Part shown: positions 10,201 through 22,004 of the stretch, piece by piece
How positions within the stretch are numbered: the first letter of the stretch is position 1
Layout of the letters: each line of letters begins with the position of its first letter
Source of the DNA: Plasmopara viticola
Lineage: Eukaryota > Oomycota > Peronosporomycetes > Peronosporales > Peronosporaceae
Direction of reading: 5' to 3'
Assembly (NCBI GenBank): GCA_001695595.3
Contig: MBPM02000074.1
Coordinates: forward strand, 124,001 to 188,000
DNA length: 64,000 nucleotides
The notes under the pieces: generated by a model
The model's database searches: none
Told to the model about the DNA's origin: nothing
What the model saw: only the letters and a program-made list of their open reading frames with translations
Program-made: the position numbers and the translations under genes

Positions 10201-12640
10201 CTCATCGTAAAGATACACCACTTATTTTCCTTCCCTCAATTTGCGGTCATATTACGGCGAATAGCGAGAGAGCACTACGAAGGTGTACCTTGCGAAGAAT
10301 AATAACATTTGAGTCAAACTCACTCTGTAAGCTCAGCCAGTTGTAACTTTTTTACAGAAATTCGCGACTTATACAGCTATCGTCGTGAAGGAATTAATTG
10401 AATTACTTGCACGCTCTTTTATTAAAGTAATTTTTACGAGATCGCTCTGTCGCACCAAACAGACCACATTTCAACCTCTAGCATATAGAGGAACTGTTTC
10501 TGATAGTGACAACTCTGACGTACGGACTCGCAATTCCTCCTTAGAAAAACAATGCAAGAGGATTTGATTCTCACAATTAGCAGTATATAAGGGCAGCGTC
10601 GTGGACCGGAGAAATACTCGTACGATTGATCTTAACAGACGACTCTCTTAATATATTTTCTTTAAGTCGAGAGTATTTTCGGTATCATAGTTAATGCGTT
10701 TAGATAAGTAACCTCGTCGGCTCGACCGAATTATACTTGTTGGAGACAAACAAGTGTCGTTCGACGTAATTTTCTTCCGATCGAAGCAGATTGGTAGGCA
10801 TAGTGCACCCTTTGCCGTTCAAGCGCAGCATATGGTGAATTGCGAGTGTATTGGCCAGGCAGTTAGCGTCGGAAGAGACGGCGTAAGAGTGGAATAGCAG
10901 CAAAAGCCTTTGCATCTATGAACTGAACTAAATTGGCGTTTTCAGCTACCAGTACAACGCTTTCTCGTCTCCCATCAGGTTGAGAAGAAATTGGTGAGCT
11001 TCACCCAGGAGTTACAGGCTCTACTGGCTGAGAAAGCGGCAACTTTCGCTCGGATGAGGTGGCAGTCATCACCTTTAAAATCTGACTACACACGGGTGTG
11101 GCCTCAATGGAGATGTTCCGTGTACACTTGACCTTTATTTAAAAGGTTGTGAAAGTGGCAAATTTAACATTCAGGCAAGAGAGGTTCGCACAGCCAGATT
11201 CCGTCAGGTGTCACAGTTTCCATGGATCTGCTGAGGAGATAAATTTTCGAGCTTCAAACTAGCGTACGAGTGTCAGTTTTGATCCTTAGACCCAACATTT
11301 GAAGCCAGAATATTTCCTGCACCAGGCACGTCTAGGTTTAGGAGTCGGAATCCCTCGGCTAATCATTCGTCTGGTATGCCGCAGAGAAATGTCTGCGTCC
11401 AGTAAGCGTGAGGTGGCGCGCTCAGAACGAAGTAAGTTCTGTCGAGTCGCAAAGATGGAGTGCAGATCGACAGAGCTCTGACTTAAACTACTACGTGATA
11501 TTTAGCACACATAGTGCTTGCAAGCCTGGCTCGATAGCAGATACGGCAAGCGTAAAGATTCCATTACGCCATGACTATCCTTGTAGACTCCTAGATGTCA
11601 AGCAATTGCGTTCGACGCTACAATAATAAAGAGGGTCCTTCATGTACTAAGCTCTGACTAAGATGATTTCATACCTCACTTCGTACTCAAAATAAAAGAT
11701 AATTTCACACCTGACTTCGTACTCAAAAGAAAGGCCAGATAGCTAACAAAGTCGAGGAACTTTGTGCCTAGATCCACCTAGATTTCAAATTCAATGTCCT
11801 TCGTTCCTACTGCTAAGCACGCAATGACAATGGCTTTGCTTTATTTTTCGGTTTAGAAAACACCAGAATATGGTATTGCGATCCCCAGTTTGACATTACC
11901 ATCCAAAAAAGCTGTACGTCACGTCATTGACTTAGCTTTAAGAAACAAATGCTTAAGATGCCAGATTTTAGAAAAACGTGCTGCAAAAAAAAATTAGCAG
12001 GATGTATAATGTGCAGTGAGTGTACTCAACTAAATCGACAGTTTTCACAGCTCTTTGCGAGAGAAGGTAAAATACCGTTGACCGCGGTCAGTGCTCGAAG
12101 TGCTATGCATTGGGAGCGATTGCCACGTCTTGAAAGTTCTTAAACGCATATGCGATTCGAAGCGTCTGGTGGTGCAATTGTTTAGGACATCCAAAGCGTA
12201 TGCACAGAAATACTCTAATTTAGTAGTGTCCATTGCTCTACAGAACACATGAAGAAAGACGTGAGAACATCTTTGTTCACATTTAAGCAATCCTGTAGTG
12301 CTTGCGAATGGATAAGGCTCGCGTCAATACAGATATGTGCAACTTTTGCGCAAAATCATATTCCATTCGAAAGTTGTTTACTAGACTACATGGTCTTTCG
12401 ATAGATACCACTAAGGATAAGGTCATTGTAAATTTGTTAATGCTAGGTCACTCCCAAAACTTTCCAGAAAGGCTACAAAATAGACTTGGAAATGTAATTA
12501 TCAAATGTGTTTGATAAATTAAAAAAAAAACTTTCATAATTTGAATCCATCACGAATATTTAGTGTCGACAAAAACCGCCAGATGTCGCCATCAAGACTG
12601 CACCTCTGCAAGCAGATGCCGAGGAGTGAGATCGAGAGAC
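7264..12640. other. Gene-poor, AT-rich stretch with unassigned short frames
   Basis: I see no intact gene. The longest frame is a 106-codon minus-strand one at 8456-8776 (sample SYIKMDDIVLLIGRDACRYD), which is not recognised. The plus strand near 9240-9350 is very basic (RRGLPRKRLAGISVPGIQRR). Around 10970-11060 a plus frame has coiled-coil character (QELQALLAEKAATFARMRWQ), perhaps a decayed gag. These are consistent with old mobile DNA, but none carries a diagnostic motif. Confidence 0.4.
11662..11733. repeat. Short tandem duplication, two 36-bp units
   Basis: The unit containing CTTCGTACTCAAAA occurs at 11662-11697 and again at 11698-11733 with a few substitutions (GATGATTTCATACC against GATAATTTCACACC). 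No function is apparent. Confidence 0.8.
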
Positions 12641-13880
12641 CGCGCTTAAATATCGTTAGTTCAAGGCACAAAAACATCTCGAAGTTTAAAATCCACATGC
12701 TAGGCTTTAGACTATACAGATCATGCACTGTAAAACAGTTGCTTTGCCTCCCACAGAGAAAGGCTAAGTAGCCCCCCTTTTGTGAGGTATAAATTCAATC
12801 AACATATTAAGTCCGGAAGGCAAGTTGAGATGGCTGATGCGTTATCGCGTCGCCATGACTTGCTCACACCACAACTGTGGTCAAGTTCTTATTATCTCTG
12901 ATTTGTGAGACGTATGCGCAAGATGACGTGTGCGTTTCTCTGCTTAAAGCTCTGGGGCTTGATGAGCTCAAAAATGGACAAATTTGTCGGTGAAGCTAAG
13001 TGCAAAGCTAAATGTTTGTATTATTTGGTACAACAGCAGGACACAGGTAATATATATTTTAGATGAGCTATTATAGTCTTTGTGGTCGGTTTGCCATTCG
13101 ACTTAGAAGCAATATTGGTATTGTGGCCAAACAAATTGCGTCGGACACGGCAGCGTTGGTGTTCAATCGTGTCTATCAGAATTAGGGACTTTCAGAGCAA
13201 ACTGTTCCGGCCCGCTACACCTGTAATCTAAAAAAAATGTTTCGGACTTTGATCACCAGACTGAACACGTCCACAACGATTATCCGTAGTATCAGATAAC
13301 GCTATTTGATAGCGTCATTGAAAAGATGTCACGCAACGTTTGCGCGGATACACGAAGGCGTTGGAGAAGCATGCCCCCCCTCTGAAAATTTTACTGAGCA
13401 ATTTTCTTTTCTTTGATCGGCTACCTGAAGCTTTACGGGAATGAAAAGCAAGCGCTTGCGCCCCTTCAGCGGCACTACATTGTTTGATGGAAAGAACAAG
13501 CAATAAACCTGTTGATGTCTCCTCCTTTATTTTTGAAGAAAATTTAAAGATAATTCAAGAAGAATATTTTAAGCGAGAGGAATTAATACGACAGAACTCA
13601 AAATTAGAGGTGTGGTGCTAAAGGTCTATATACAAGTGCAGCTACTGCTGTCTTGAAGACTAAATACCACCCGCGTTTCATTTGACCGTTTAAGGTTATT
13701 GCCAAAAAGGTTCTAGCATATAAGCTTTTCATCTCAATCAGATACATGTTCTATGCGTCTTCTAAGACTGATTATGATCGAGGCCTAAATGCGGAAGTGT
13801 TCACGTCGTAGGAAATGTCACACTGAGAAACGGCCCACAATTCAATTCTGAGCACAGTAGCACATTACCTTTATTGAGAA
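12640..13880 (+). pseudogene. Ty3/gypsy retrotransposon relic (RNase H end and integrase C-terminus)
   Basis: At about 12810-12870 the plus strand reads KSGRQVEMADALSRRHDLL, the RNase H-end signature (ADALSRR) of gypsy polyproteins. At about 13616-13790 it reads KGLYTSAATAVLKTKYHPRF followed by a stop, PFKVIAKKVLAYKLFISIRY, which matches the integrase C-terminal core (RFIGPFKV...LAY). The spacing between the two is well short of a full integrase, and frameshifts and stops are frequent, so this is an internally deleted, dead copy. A frame around 13320-13390 (VTQRLRGYTKALEKHAPPLK) lies between them. Confidence 0.75.
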
Positions 13881-15240
13881 GCGTGAGTTGGTCGAGCTCG
13901 CGAGGTTATGCGATTGCGAGCTTGAGGCTTAAGTTCTATCCTATATAGCTTAAAGTTGCGGTTTTTAGTGCGTGCAATGGCGACAACAGTCGGAGTCGTC
14001 GGCGCAACGGTTTACTAGCTTCTAACAGAAGTCGGGCGCGAGCTACATCATAGCGATGAGTGCCCAGTGGGCCGCATGATGCGAGGACATCGTCCTTTAT
14101 TTTCTTTTCGTTGATAAAGAGGGCAGGAGACACTAACACATAGAGCAAAGTCCCATTTTTAGGGTCTAAAGCTCTACCGCGGCAAAATTATAAGAAACTT
14201 TGATTATGGATCGAATGAGCTTTTAAGGTGCAATAATCTAAAACTTAACCACTTTAACATATCAGCATGCTGCTGCAAATATAAACTTTGTACACACCGC
14301 TGAGCAAACCGTGCATCAAAACAAGGTGTCTTGGGTAACCAGTCTCTTCAGCAAGACTATACCTCCCGCCGCTAGGTGCAAATACATTCTCCGTGGATTA
14401 AGAACTTATCCGGACTGATTGGTTGCACCTGTCTCCCCATCAATATTGATGATGAGATTATGCCCATTAGACACAAGCGTTGCTCGACAAACCGATATGG
14501 AATGAAGGGGTGTGCATAGACGCTCACGAGAGCGTGACGTGCAGCACAGTCTTGTGGGTATGCTACTGAGGTGAGCGCGGCGTATACAGGGTACTATTCA
14601 AGGGCCCCTTTGGTCTTCACGGTTTAATGAGACGAGCCCCTAAATCGAAAGTCGAGCTTAGACTTTGTCACGTAAGCAGTCAACCTCCTTACCCTCAAGT
14701 TCCAAGGTTGGCAGGTCGTAAGCTAGGGTGTTACGCATTGTACGCAAAGGGTAAGCGACGCATGTGGCGCAAGGGGGCTCGACAAGCAATCAAAGTGCCA
14801 TGTAGTGACAGCGAACTTGCGCCGGGATGTCGTCTAATGTTTAATTACTGTATATGTGGCTTGTGTCGCAAAAACGTTTTCAGTTTCAGACTTCGACAAT
14901 GAATTAATCACATACAACAAGTAAAAATTGAACTTTGCTCAGGCCCACCAACTGCGATAATCTCGTTGGATGGTTTATGGACTATAACTTTTTCGTGATA
15001 GTTTACCGAATTGGTGATAAAAAATTCACCAACACAGGGATTAATTTGATTAAGTGCCTCCAATACGCTACTGAAAAAGTTGTTTTTCTCACCGATGCAC
15101 TGTGATTTGGTGCAATTGAGCCGCGATTGCCGCCACGGTGACTAATTTGACTCCATTGAGGCTCAATGCCACTCGCATTTTGGCTTTCCCTATCCTTTTC
15201 AATGACGTGTCATCGATTGCTACAAATAATTACTTTAAAT
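13881..15240. other. Unassigned, possible LTR and flank of the gypsy relic
   Basis: This is where the 3' end and LTR of the 12.6-13.9 kb relic would fall. A relatively GC-rich part at ~14500-14830 with an open 91-codon frame (14627-14902) could be LTR sequence, but I found no matching partner LTR in the window, so boundaries cannot be set. The remainder is AT-rich with no gene signal. Confidence 0.3.
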
Positions 15241-15583
15241 ATTCAATATGCTTTTTCGGAAGAGGTTGGGGTGACGCCCTCCTTCCAAGCGCGGGGGCTA
15301 AATGCTCGCGAGCTTCGGGCAGGTGCTCTCGGGCATCTGCAGGTCTCTAACGAGTCTCACCCTCGACGCGACGGTCTCCAGCACCAGGGCGCCACCTGGG
15401 CTCTTACCAAGTCAGAAGTACACAAAATAATGGAAGACCCTCACGGTGCTGGCTGCACTACCCGCCGAACGAGACTCGACGTATGCGGACACCACTCTAT
15501 GCCGTGGACTAGCCATAGAGCCTAGCACGTGCATAACTTGGCAACGCGATAACGTAATACAATACAATACAATTCAATATGCT
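15241..15583 (+). mobile_element. SINE-like retroposon, copy 1, with 12-bp target-site duplication
   Basis: A ~319-bp GC-rich unit (15253-15571) sits between perfect repeats of ATTCAATATGCT at 15241-15252 and 15572-15583. It begins near GGAAGAGGTTGGGGTGACGC and ends in a simple tail TAATACAATACAATACA. The duplication plus the simple-sequence tail indicates LINE-mediated retroposition. It matches copies at 25387-25733 and 43906-44250 nearly base for base; relative to copy 3 it lacks a few bases in the middle (CACGGTGCTGG against CACGGCCTCGGGGCTGG). I see no canonical Pol III B box and the internal frames are not protein-like, so the head type is open. Confidence 0.85.
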
Positions 15584-15734
15584 CTGAGAAATGTGTGTTA
15601 GTCGTAGCCATAAGTTCTTACAGTCGTAAACATTTACGCCTAATAAGCTGATTAAATTGAGTAGTCCTTGGGCTTAAAAAGTTTGAGAGTATATATATGA
15701 AATAACAGTGATCGCTCAGCCGTTTCAACGTGGG
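15584..15734. other. Short AT-rich spacer
   Basis: No features are visible between the SINE-like copy and the decayed transposase. Confidence 0.6.
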
Positions 15735-16860
15735 CCGTGAATAATGTGTATCGCACTATTTAGAACATGCCACTTTTGAATTATACACGATTGATGGTTT
15801 GATATTTTAGGACTTGTACGGTGACAAGCCTCAACGACATCGTCAGGAACTTCTCTAATGGGATAACTACGTGACATGTTTTGATATGTTATCATTCTTT
15901 AAAAGTACATTACTAGTAAGCAGAACCATCATGGTTATTTCCTTGCGCCCACACATATTGTCTGCATATCTGACTTTTTCGTCACCACGGAATCCAAGAG
16001 TTCGACCATTGTCAACGTTGACAATAAAAAGCGCTTCATCTTGTTCTCGATAAGGTTTTAATCAGGGTCACTATATTGAATTCCTCCATTGGGCTCACCC
16101 ACACAGACATTTTAATTTGCTCTTTTGTTTCAGGACTGCACAAAAGCTTCCCAGCCTGTGTCCGCAGATCGGTGTTGTTTGATTTTAAGCATAAAGTTTT
16201 TAGTCATACAACGCAAGAGATAGTACTCGGCTTTCCATAATCTGTTGAATTTACCGTGTTTTGATTTATCGATGATGCGCTTTGATCCCTTGTGTCAAGA
16301 TACGTAGCACTTGTATATCCCTGTATTAGTCGTGATGATATCACGAGCGGCAACAATTAGAAAATCAGGAGAAAACTTGACAGCAGCAGCTTTCAGACCA
16401 CAAAACTCTTCCAAGAGTAGATCATATACGCGCTTCACCCACTCGGAATGCCGTCTGCCACGACCAGGATCAGCTTTATCAATCAGCACTTTACGAATCG
16501 ATGTTTGCAGACTGAAGATAGATTTGACTTGACTTTCTTATTTCAAGACATGCACACAAAATCTCACCAGCAAGGGCCTTTACATGATTCGCATCGTAAG
16601 TACCTCGGAGGCCCTTGACTCTCTCGAAAGTGTGAAGAATGACGCCTTTCTCTCCTTCCTGATTTCATCATTGGATGATCTTCATTTTGTTGCAAACAGT
16701 GGATACTTGCTGCAACGAGCGTTTCCGTTTCTGCAGGAACTCAGCTTCGAGTACCTGTGCTTAGAGCCACCATTCTCATCTTCGTGATCGCAAGCTAGGT
16801 CGATGAGCTCAAATTGAAGCTGTCGCTGCCTTTCAAATGCTGCCACAATAGGAGATGACG
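15735..16860 (-). pseudogene. Decayed DDE transposase (pogo-like, oomycete type)
   Basis: Read on the minus strand from high to low coordinate, the pieces follow the order of the DDE transposase family common in Phytophthora genomes. RKVLIDKADPGRGRRHSEWV then RVYDLLLEEFCGLKAAAVKF (about 16520-16340) are the N-terminal region. RTQAGKLLCSPETKEQIKMS lies near 16150-16090. FIVNVDNGRTLGFRGDEKVR (about 16045-15980) surrounds the first catalytic Asp region, and SYPIREVPDDVVEACHRTSP (about 15865-15800) lies downstream of it. Frameshifts and stops separate the pieces. I recognise the family by memory of its conserved phrases; terminal inverted repeats were not found. Confidence 0.7.
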
Positions 16861-17359
16861 AACCAAATTATTTCAGGATAATGGACTTGTGCAAACTGTG
16901 CGGACTCTCCAATCTCTGACAATTAACAGAAAGCTGAGTTGTTCACACACGACACTGCTTTTGAGCCTACACTATATATGCGTATACACTATATACGGTC
17001 GATGGTGTTAAAGAAAAGGCCAAAATAGTCTCGGCCCCGGACTGAACATGATTACTCATGGTTGACTATATATAAATTGATTTACTGATTGGAGATTCTA
17101 CCGTACAGCTTAGATACAATTTGCAAGATAAAGCAGCAACATACTGAAAAGCGCGTTAGGCGTCTATTTAAACCAATAAGAACGGGTCTCCACTTTCGAG
17201 TAATTTGTCGTTTGCCCTTCCCCTCTTTGGGCATGGCTAGCACACTCGCCAATAACGACAAGTTACGCGACCACCGTCTTTTGCCCTGCCTTCCGTCCGC
17301 GGATCCACTCTACAGCGAGGAACGTTTCCTTCGTAATTAAGAAATTACGCGTTACTCGC
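16861..17359. other. Upstream region of the LRR gene
   Basis: AT-rich sequence with no gene signal until the codon-like stretch that becomes the LRR frame. The promoter of the LRR gene must lie here, but I see no distinct core element. Confidence 0.4.
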
Positions 17360-19706
17360 TTGCTGTGCTGGATGATGCGAGACGTGAGTGCGCGCTTCAA
17401 GTACAGCGAGCGCGAGTTCCAGGCGCAATTCAAGGGTACAAATCTTGGCGGTAGCAGTAGCAACAGCGAAAATTTGGAAAATAAGCCACCGCCCATTGAT
17501 GCTAATGCTGTGCAGAATGTTGATGAAGATGCGACTGACACCTACCCGTCGCGTGGGCTCATCCACACCCACATACAACGATTCTATCGCGACGTGGACG
17601 CTGCCGCCAAGACCGCGACCGATTGGGACGCCGTTAGTGCCCGAGTCTGCAAAGATCTCGCCCCGTATACGGTTTTAAAGCTTGGCGGCTTCTCGCTGGG
17701 TGACGCTTGTACTCGACTACTTGGCGACGTTTTGGCTCACGACGCCTCAAAGCTGCGCACTCTAGATCTTGGGTTTAACAGAATAACAGACAAGGGCGCG
17801 ACCCAGTTGGCCAAAGCGCTGGAGTCAGATGCGTCGCTTGAGAATTTATACCTCTCAGGCAATGAAATTGGACCTACTGGAGCTCAAGCGCTCGCTCAGG
17901 CGTTGACTAAGAACACGCATTTGCGCAGTTTGCACCTTAGTGGCAATAATATCGGCGAAGAAGGTGCTCGTTTTTTAGCAGATGGAATTGCAGGCAACAC
18001 AGCTCTTCGAGCACTGTATTTAGGCACAAATGGCATTGGTGTTGCTGGTATGCAGAGTCTCGCTGCAGCATTGACTCATAACAAGTCGCTGGAGGAATTG
18101 ACACTGGGACAGAACAAAGTAGGGAGCGCAGGAGTGCTTCATTTGGCTTCCGCGTTTGCAACAGGTCACACAGTTTTGTCGACATTAGAGCTTGGCAAGA
18201 ATGGCGTGGATCAGGAAGGCGCAATTGCTCTTGCACGCTCTCTGTGCGGTGCGAATCGACTGCAGAACTTGTACATGGATCATAATCCACTAGGCGACGT
18301 AGGTGCCAGTGCTTTTGGAGCATTGCTTGCTCAAAATACCGAGTTACGGGTGTTAGACTTGAGCTACACCCACATGTCGCTCTTAGGGCTGCGCGAACTT
18401 AGCGTCGTGGGGCTGACTCGTAGTCGTACTTTGCTTTGTCTGCTTGTAGATGGTCACGATTGGGCGAGCACTCAATACATGAAAAAGAACCACCACCCGA
18501 GTTTGAATGGCGCCTCGTTAGCCACTAAAGGAGCCAACAACTATGCTGCCTCTTGTATTGTCGGTGCTGTCAATGCAAATGTGCACTCTGTGCTGTTTAA
18601 GCTTACTGGAGTGGACCTGAGTCTCGTGGTGGCACTTCCAGCAACATCTGGGTCTGGTAATAGTCAAAGAGATCTAGATACGCTGGCGAATAACGAAGTC
18701 GCTTTAAAGAGTTTGCATGACGCGCGTGCATCCGCACAAGCTACAGCTATAACATCGAACTTTCCCCCAAGTCACAAACGGAAGCCAATGGAAGATGCAG
18801 CTTCGATATCAGCAGATAGATCGGTGACAAGTGGAACAGATTCAGGTGTAGATAGTGATGTTGGAGACAGTTCGTTGTTTGTGGTACAACACCCAAAGTT
18901 TCAAAAGCTCGAAGGTAATCTCAAAGCCGGCTCTTCATCAGGTAGTATTAGTAGTGTGAATGGCGGTGGAAGTGGAGGTGGCTCGCGTTCGGGGAGTGCC
19001 AATGCACTGCTCAATTTGTTGCCCCCTCCTCACAATGGGCCTGGCAATGGTGTGTCTGGCTCAGCAGGTGGCAGTGGAAGCAGCTCTCCGTCAAAAACAA
19101 GTAGCAATCGGCCACCACGTATCGTTCGGATCACGTCGCGTGGCTCAATGGGTCGTTTTCCGCGATCAAGTGGGTCTTGTGAAAAGCGATTGTCACTGAA
19201 AAGTCCTCGTTATGAAAGCACAATGGAGATTCACATCCGCAAGGTGATATTCGACATTGCCAAACTTCCTTTTAACGCAGATGAGTACGACACGCTGCAG
19301 GCGTATTATCTAGGGAATCAATGCTCATCTAGGTCGAATGGCTGCAGTGTATTGGAAATCGACGATGCCACGGGTGAGCTCAACCCGTGTGCCGCTTGTC
19401 GATCGAGTCGATTGGCACAATATCGCCGCACGATGGTAAGGGTTTAGATAGATTTTATTGTACCAGGTATCGAGCTGACTTTGTGGTATTGTTTTCTTAT
19501 ATAAGGCTTTAAAGACACGACTCGAAGCCTCCAAGCAGGCGACAGACGGCGTGTTGCTAAAGATATTGCGTCAGCTTCACTACCTTGTGGGAGCTTTTCA
19601 AAATGTAGAAAACGCTGTGCAAACCATCGATAACATTCTCGTTTCGGTGCATGAAAATTTGGATGAGCTGCAGCCTGTTGCGAACAAGCCGGCGACATCT
19701 AGCTAG
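17360..19706 (+). CDS. Leucine-rich-repeat (ribonuclease-inhibitor type) protein, 758 aa (exons 17360..19435, 19506..19706)
   Basis: After a ~100-residue non-repeat N-terminus, roughly residues 104-355 form about eight 28-residue LRRs of the RI/NLRC type (L..L.L..N.IG..GA..LA.AL), for example LENLYLSGNEIGPTGAQALA and LRSLHLSGNNIGEEGARFLA. A long Ser/Gly-rich linker follows (~residues 470-590). Intron 19436-19505 (GTAAGG...AAG) then adds ALKTRLEASKQATDGVLLKI and a predicted coiled coil, ending in TAG at 19704-19706; without the splice the frame ends 12 bases after the donor. The role is probably protein-protein scaffolding. There is no NACHT domain, signal peptide or kinase. ATGs at 17372 and 17375 are alternative starts. 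Confidence 0.85.
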
Positions 19707-20009
19707 CACATTCCGTAGACGTCGAGGCTCAGCGTACGGAGACGCAGCGCTAGCTTGCTTCCTCATCAGAATAGACAGCCAACTACACAGTCACGTGTGG
19801 AGGCATAGGAGAATATTTATCAGTCTACCGCACGTTCCACGCGCCATGGCAGCAAAAAGCAACAACAACATCCGTAGACGACACGAAGGTTCTGAACCTT
19901 ATGTTTGTTTTCTGCCAATCATGTTCGTTTTGTTTTTTCTCAAAAGGATACACATATCCCCCATTCGCCAATAAGCGAGCCAAGTACAGAGAACCCGGAA
20001 ACAATCGAT
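19707..20009. other. Intergenic between LRR and PGM3 genes
   Basis: About 300 bp with no independent gene. An in-frame ATG at 19905 would extend the PGM3 protein by 35 residues, but that extension is not typical of the enzyme, so this is probably the PGM3 promoter and 5' UTR. Confidence 0.5.
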
Positions 20010-21843
20010 ATGAGCAGCTTGAGCGTATTAGACAAGACGCCGCGCGTGGCCGAGGAGACTACCAAATACCCACGTGCTGAGCGTCTGGGTGCGCGGCAGC
20101 TGCTGTACGGCACGGCAGGTTTCCGTGAGGATGCAAGTCTTCTGGTCTCCACGTGCCATCGCATGGGGATGTTGGCAGTCTTGCGCTCTAAGAGTGTGGG
20201 GAAGATCATTGGTGTAATGATCACAGCGTCACACAATGCGGCAGAAGACAATGGCTTGAAGATTATTGACCCCAAGGGTGAAATGCTGAGCCAGACATGG
20301 GAACAGTACGCCATGCAATTGGCGAACGCGCCCCAGGAAAAGGTCGTCGAGGTGCTGGACGCTATTGTGGCTGCCGAGAAGATTGATCTGGACCAGACCG
20401 GCAATGTTTTTATTGGTAAAGACACGCGTCCTTCTAGCGAGCACTTGGCAGAGCTTGCGCGTGAGGGGGCGCTGGTGATTGGCGGGAATGTGCTTGATTT
20501 TGGACTGCAGACGACTCCGCAGCTGCACCATCTAGTTCGCATGGTACGTACCAACCGTCTACAATGAACACAATCTGACTGATTTGGGCACCAATTTGAA
20601 TTATAGTGGAACTATGAGCACTACAACAAGGGAGACTGGGCGTCCGAGGTTGGCTACTATAACATGCTAAGCGATGCTTTTAAGCAACTTACGGCCACAC
20701 ACGACTCAAAGGTGGTGTCCATCATTATAAATTATAAATTCGCCGCTGTATTAGAGATAAATGACGTGTGTTTGATCTCTATGTTGAAAGCGCTTGGATC
20801 GATCGCCACTTTACGTCGACTGTGCACACGGTGTCGGTGCGTTGCAGATGGCGAAGCTGGCGAAGGATTTAGGTGATTCACTACGTTTGGAAATCGTCAA
20901 TACGCCTGGAGACGGTGAGTTGAATCTCCAATGCGGTGCCGAGCACGTGGAGAAGTCGCGTCAGCCGCCTATCAACATGACCCGTGAAAATGACCGTGGA
21001 AAAAGATACTGCAGTATGGACGGAGACGGCGACCGTGTAGTGTTTCACTATTTTGACGATGAAGGGGTTTGGCATTTGCTGGACGGAAACAAGATTGCGT
21101 GCCTCTTTGCCGAGTTTTTTAACGAAAAGTTGCATGCATTAGAGCTAGACCAGGAAGGCGTGACGTTCGGGTGCGTATTGACTGCGTACGCCAATGGCGC
21201 TGCAACTCACTACCTAAAAGACAAGGGCATTCGAGTGGCGCAAGCAAAGACGGGAGTCAAATACTGCCACGAAAAGGCGATGCAATTCGATATGGCTGTA
21301 TACTTTGAAGCCAACGGCCACGGCACGGTCGTGTTCAAGGACACATTGTTGGAAAAGCTTCACAAGTGGGAAAACTCGTTGCACGATGAGCGCAAGAAGT
21401 TGGCACTATCACAGCTACTAGCTGCGTCACAGCTCGTAAATCAGGCGACAGGCGATGCCATGTGCGACTTACTATTTGTAGAGGCCCTACTCATTCAGAA
21501 GAATTGGAGCATCGCTGACTGGGACGCCATTTATCACGAGCTGCCAAGTCGTCAGACGAAAGTCAAGGTCACCGACCGCAATGTAATCAAATCGGACGTG
21601 GAGGATGACACCGTGGTCTTGGCACCCGAGAGTCTTCGCACCGCTTTGGACGCGGCTTTGCAGGAATATGCCAACAAGCGTGGCCGTGCTTTTGTGCGTC
21701 CGTCTGGCACTGAAAACGTTGTGCGTGTATACGCCGAGGCAGAATTGCAGCAAAATGCCGATGCTCTTGCCCTACAATTTGCGAGGCTAGTGCACGAACA
21801 CTGCGGCGGCGTAGGCGCTGAGCCTACGACTTTCGTGGCTTAA
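20010..21843 (+). CDS. PGM3: Phosphoacetylglucosamine mutase, 563 aa (exons 20010..20543, 20607..20711, 20791..21843)
   Basis: Converts GlcNAc-6-P to GlcNAc-1-P, the step before UDP-GlcNAc in the hexosamine pathway (alpha-D-phosphohexomutase family). All four signatures are present: phosphoserine loop ITASHN (Ser74), metal site DGDGDR (~290-295), sugar loop FEANGHGT, and phosphate loop RPSGTE (~516-521). Intron 20544-20606 splits HHLVRM|WNYEHYNKGDW, and intron 20712-20790 precedes RLDRSPLYVDCAHGVG. The length fits AGM1 enzymes (~540-560 aa). The start MSSLSVL is chosen because the family begins shortly before the LLYGTAGFR motif. UDP-GlcNAc feeds chitin, N-glycan and GPI synthesis, so this gene should be essential. 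Confidence 0.95.
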
Positions 21844-22004
21844 CTTAGCAACGAAACTGCAAGCTAAATTTTAGGAAATTTGCTCATCCAACGAATTTTT
21901 TACTATGTCCATACTGGATTTTTCAAAGTTGCGGCTTAAGACATTTATCTCATTTCTCATTTCTCAAAGGGCGAACAAGTTACTGCTTCGAAATAGAATA
22001 AAAA

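Noticed and set aside
14500..14902. A GC-richer patch with a 91-codon basic frame considered as a gene or LTR
   Set aside because: No partner LTR, no TG...CA ends that I could pair, and no recognisable protein.
15138..15525. Frames through the SINE-like copy that look like a small Arg/Ala-rich protein; the same frame recurs at copies 2 and 3
   Set aside because: The frame recurs only because the element recurs, its extent is set by flanking bases, and indels between copies shift it.
19940..20554. A 204-codon minus frame
   Set aside because: It is the shadow of PGM3 exon 1, which carries the catalytic TASHN motif on the plus strand.
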